From positions 1-8,785 of the forward strand of contig JBDNFP010000286.1 in assembly GCA_041689775.1 (NCBI GenBank): a stretch of 8,785 nt of DNA. The letters run 5' to 3'. This DNA is from JBDNFP01 sp041689775 (GTDB lineage: Bacteria; Bacteroidota; Bacteroidia; Cytophagales; Spirosomataceae). The notes beneath the pieces are model-generated. The model was not told where the DNA came from, did no database searches, and was given only the letters and a program-made list of their open reading frames with translations. Position numbers and translations under genes: made by a program. This document shows positions 7,588 through 8,785 of this stretch, piece after piece. How positions within the stretch are numbered: position 1 is the stretch's first letter; every line of letters starts with the position of its first letter.

Positions 7588-7742
7588 GAGAGGCTTGGGA
7601 CGTGTGAAGTACCCGACCTGAGGCGAAAGAAGCTATTTTAAAAGCACTCATACCGGCGATGTGACTATATGCCTTGCAAAAAATGTGCTGTACAAAGTTT
7701 GCTTTCTAAATTGACTAATTTGGAAAAATACAGGAACAAAGA

Positions 7743-7967
7743 ATGGTCGAAATTCTTGATGTTTTAAATCAAAAGAATGCCGTAGTAGAAATTGTTCCTG
7801 CTGGTAAGGCCAAACTCCCCCTTACAAAGGACGGCTGGAATTTTGACTGGAAATTAATTGGCGCTGAAAACACGTATACCTACATTCTAAGGTTAGTTGA
7901 GACACCAAACACGATTGAAGGAATTTTGCAAATAAGGGTTCAAGGTGGGTGTGCATCATGGACTTAA
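7743..7967 (+). CDS. N-terminal fragment of a GNAT-like protein
   Basis: This frame encodes 74 residues from ATG 7743 to TAA 7965–7967. It contains a helix-like start (VEILDVLNQK), a KDGWNFDW segment at about 29–36, and two strands (TYTYILRLVE, IEGILQIRVQ) that fit strands 2–4 of an acetyltransferase fold. The last residues (GGCASWT) look like out-of-frame sequence beyond the shift. Alone it lacks the acetyl-CoA loop, so it would not be an active enzyme. The alternative is a free-standing small protein translationally coupled to the next frame. Confidence 0.5.
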   Translation: MVEILDVLNQKNAVVEIVPAGKAKLPLTKDGWNFDWKLIGAENTYTYILRLVETPNTIEGILQIRVQGGCASWT

Positions 7968-8218
7968 TTGAAATTGCTCCTCACAATATAGGGAAAGGCA
8001 AAAGATATGAGAGGGTGGCCGAATGCTTGATTGCTTTTGCGCGCAGAGAAAGCTTTGAAATGGAAGGGGATTATAAAGAATATCTGACTCTTGTGTCCAA
8101 AACAAATTTAATCAAATGGTACTCTATAAAATATGGAGCTAAGCAAGCTATCGGACAAAAAATATATATCGATCCCGAAAAAGGATTAGAGCTGATAGAA
8201 CAATATTTGAATACATAA
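7949..8218 (+). CDS. C-terminal fragment of a GNAT-like protein
   Basis: This frame encodes up to 89 residues from GTG 7949; an ATG at 7958 is also possible and overlaps the upstream frame by 10 bases. It holds DLIEIAPHNIGKGKRYERVAE, where the GKGKR-like loop corresponds to the pyrophosphate-binding loop of GNAT enzymes, then the helix CLIAFARRESF, strand EYLTLVSKT, helix IKWYSIKYGA and final strand GQKIYID. AGGTGG at 7943–7948 is a weak Shine-Dalgarno-like site nine bases before ATG 7958, so separate translation cannot be excluded. It lacks the N-terminal strands of a complete domain, hence the call as half of a broken gene. Confidence 0.5.
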   Translation: MCIMDLIEIAPHNIGKGKRYERVAECLIAFARRESFEMEGDYKEYLTLVSKTNLIKWYSIKYGAKQAIGQKIYIDPEKGLELIEQYLNT

Positions 8219-8363
8219 CGAACGAGCCAAGATAGAGGACTTATTTATCTAGTCTACCTGCCAATTAGAAATAAGCTTCAAAAGTCAGGGGTGCTCACTA
8301 CCAAAATGAACCGACGAATCAATTAGGCATTTATACTTAATATCTTCTATAATTGGTGCTAAG

Positions 8364-8785
8364 TAAGTGTTCAGACAAAATTAGTATATATCTATTCTCT
8401 TCGTCCGATGGGACGAAACGCGAAGTTCATTAAAAATTTGACAGAAGAGCAAAAAGGTTCTTTACAACGGGGCTATTCTTATGGAAAAAGCCCGTTGTAT
8501 AGCAGAAAGTGTCATTGTCTTACAAAGTAGCCGAGGCAAGACGGCCAAGCAGCTGGCTGAACTTTTCCAAGTAAACAAAATAACTGTCCTACATTGGTTT
8601 ACCCTTTGGGAAAAAGAAGGTGTACAAGGTCTCAAACTCAAAGCAGGTCGTGGCAGAAAACCCAAATTGAATACCGATAACCCCCGGCACGTAGCGATCG
8701 TAAAGGGGCTGATTGAAAATGAGAACCAGAATCTGACCAAAGTGAGAAGTCAAGTCACAGACCAATTAGGGGTTGAACTATCAAA
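8364..8785 (+). mobile_element. Left part of an IS630-like insertion sequence (right end outside window)
   Basis: The coding content from 8408 is an IS630-family transposase N-terminal region. The start of the element is placed tentatively at TAAGTGTTCAGACAAAATTA (8364–8383), the first candidate terminal sequence upstream of the gene. IS630 elements insert at TA dinucleotides, and 8364–8365 is a TA. The matching inverted repeat would be beyond 8785, so the boundary is not proven. The 145 bases between the GNAT-like stop and this point hold no recognisable gene. Confidence 0.5.
8408..8785 (+). pseudogene. IS630-like transposase, N-terminal HTH region, frameshifted and truncated by window end
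   Basis: Frame 8408–8530 starts MGRNAKFIKNLTEEQ, continues GYSYGKSPLYSRKCHC and stops at TAG 8528–8530. The protein then continues in another frame from about 8520: LQSSRGKTAKQLAELF, then a helix-turn-helix with NKITVLHWFTLWEKEG, and GLKLKAGRGRKPKL, open to the last base. This is the typical N-terminal double HTH and GRGRKP linker of IS630-family transposases; the DDE catalytic domain would lie outside the window. Relatives recalled from Cytophagales have one residue more at the join (CxCIL), so a two-base deletion after TGT 8516–8518 would explain the break. The second frame has its own ATG at 8481 but is open from 8442. A truncated HTH protein from ATG 8481 is possible, though its first residues (EKARCIAESV) do not look like family sequence. 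Confidence 0.65.

Larger units (their letters stand above)
7743..8218 (+). pseudogene. GNAT-like N-acetyltransferase gene split by a frameshift
   Basis: Two overlapping open frames together give what looks like one protein of about 155 residues. The first supplies the N-terminal half and the strand before the acetyl-CoA loop. The second supplies the loop-like DLIEIAPHNIGKGKRY, the following helix and the C-terminus. From memory, intact relatives in Bacteroidota run continuously from an ILQI-type strand into MDLIE.APxNIGK. Joining the frames requires a -1 shift near 7944–7957. There is no slippery heptamer there, so a mutational or sequencing indel is more likely than programmed shifting. The region is about 40% G+C, lower than the sulfatase gene. 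Confidence 0.6.

Noticed and set aside
7698..7722. Promoter for the GNAT-like gene (TTTG 7698–7701 with TAATTTG 7716–7722)
   Set aside because: The -7 element is one base short of TAnnTTTG and the spacer is only 14 bases, against the 18 seen in the good promoter of this window.
8462..8740. A 92-codon minus-strand open frame at the right end
   Set aside because: It is antisense to the transposase HTH region, whose sequence is clearly of the IS630 type.

Overview
The window reads as a chromosomal segment of a Bacteroidota bacterium, most likely a cytophagal-type relative (Spirosoma/Dyadobacter-like). This rests on a TTTG–N18–TATCTTTG promoter of the Bacteroidota type, A/T-rich leaders without strong Shine-Dalgarno sites, signal peptides ending in A|Q, and protein families typical of that phylum. 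The exact genus is inference. No rRNA, tRNA, CRISPR array or SusC/SusD pair is visible, and no gene-free stretch exceeds 300 bases.

Left part (1–4101). A 38-residue C-terminal tail of an unrecognised protein runs into the window on the + strand. It converges on a minus-strand block. That block consists of an SRPBCC-fold protein (3667–4101) and then, after a gap with a candidate promoter, a two-gene unit: an L-fucose-dehydrogenase-like SDR (2719–3507), followed 15 bases later by an 825-residue secreted protein of unknown function (226–2703). The secreted protein contains a long internal duplication. The SDR has Asn where SDR enzymes normally have the catalytic Lys.

Middle part (4139–7587). 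Reading rightwards there is an ArsC/Spx/YffB-type thioredoxin-fold protein behind a good promoter, a GH18 (chitinase-type) lipoprotein with an intact catalytic motif, and a secreted S1 sulfatase. The sulfatase carries an intact formylglycine motif and an extra C-terminal Ig-like domain resembling the N-terminal Ig domain of GH78 rhamnosidases. The secreted protein, deoxysugar-type dehydrogenase, GH18 and sulfatase together suggest breakdown of decorated, perhaps sulfated, polysaccharide; this is an inference from content, since no transporter or full PUL is in view.

Right part (7588–8785). The sequence becomes more A/T-rich (144 G+C in the 360 bases 7801–8160, i.e. 40%, against a little over 50% in sampled sulfatase lines). 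It holds a GNAT-like acetyltransferase split into two frames and the start of an IS630-like insertion element whose transposase N-terminal region is also frameshifted. This end looks like a decaying accessory or mobile region, unless the two indels are sequencing errors.

I do not see a clearly new multi-gene system. The points most worth a second look are the duplicated secreted protein coupled to the unusual SDR, and the sulfatase–Ig fusion.
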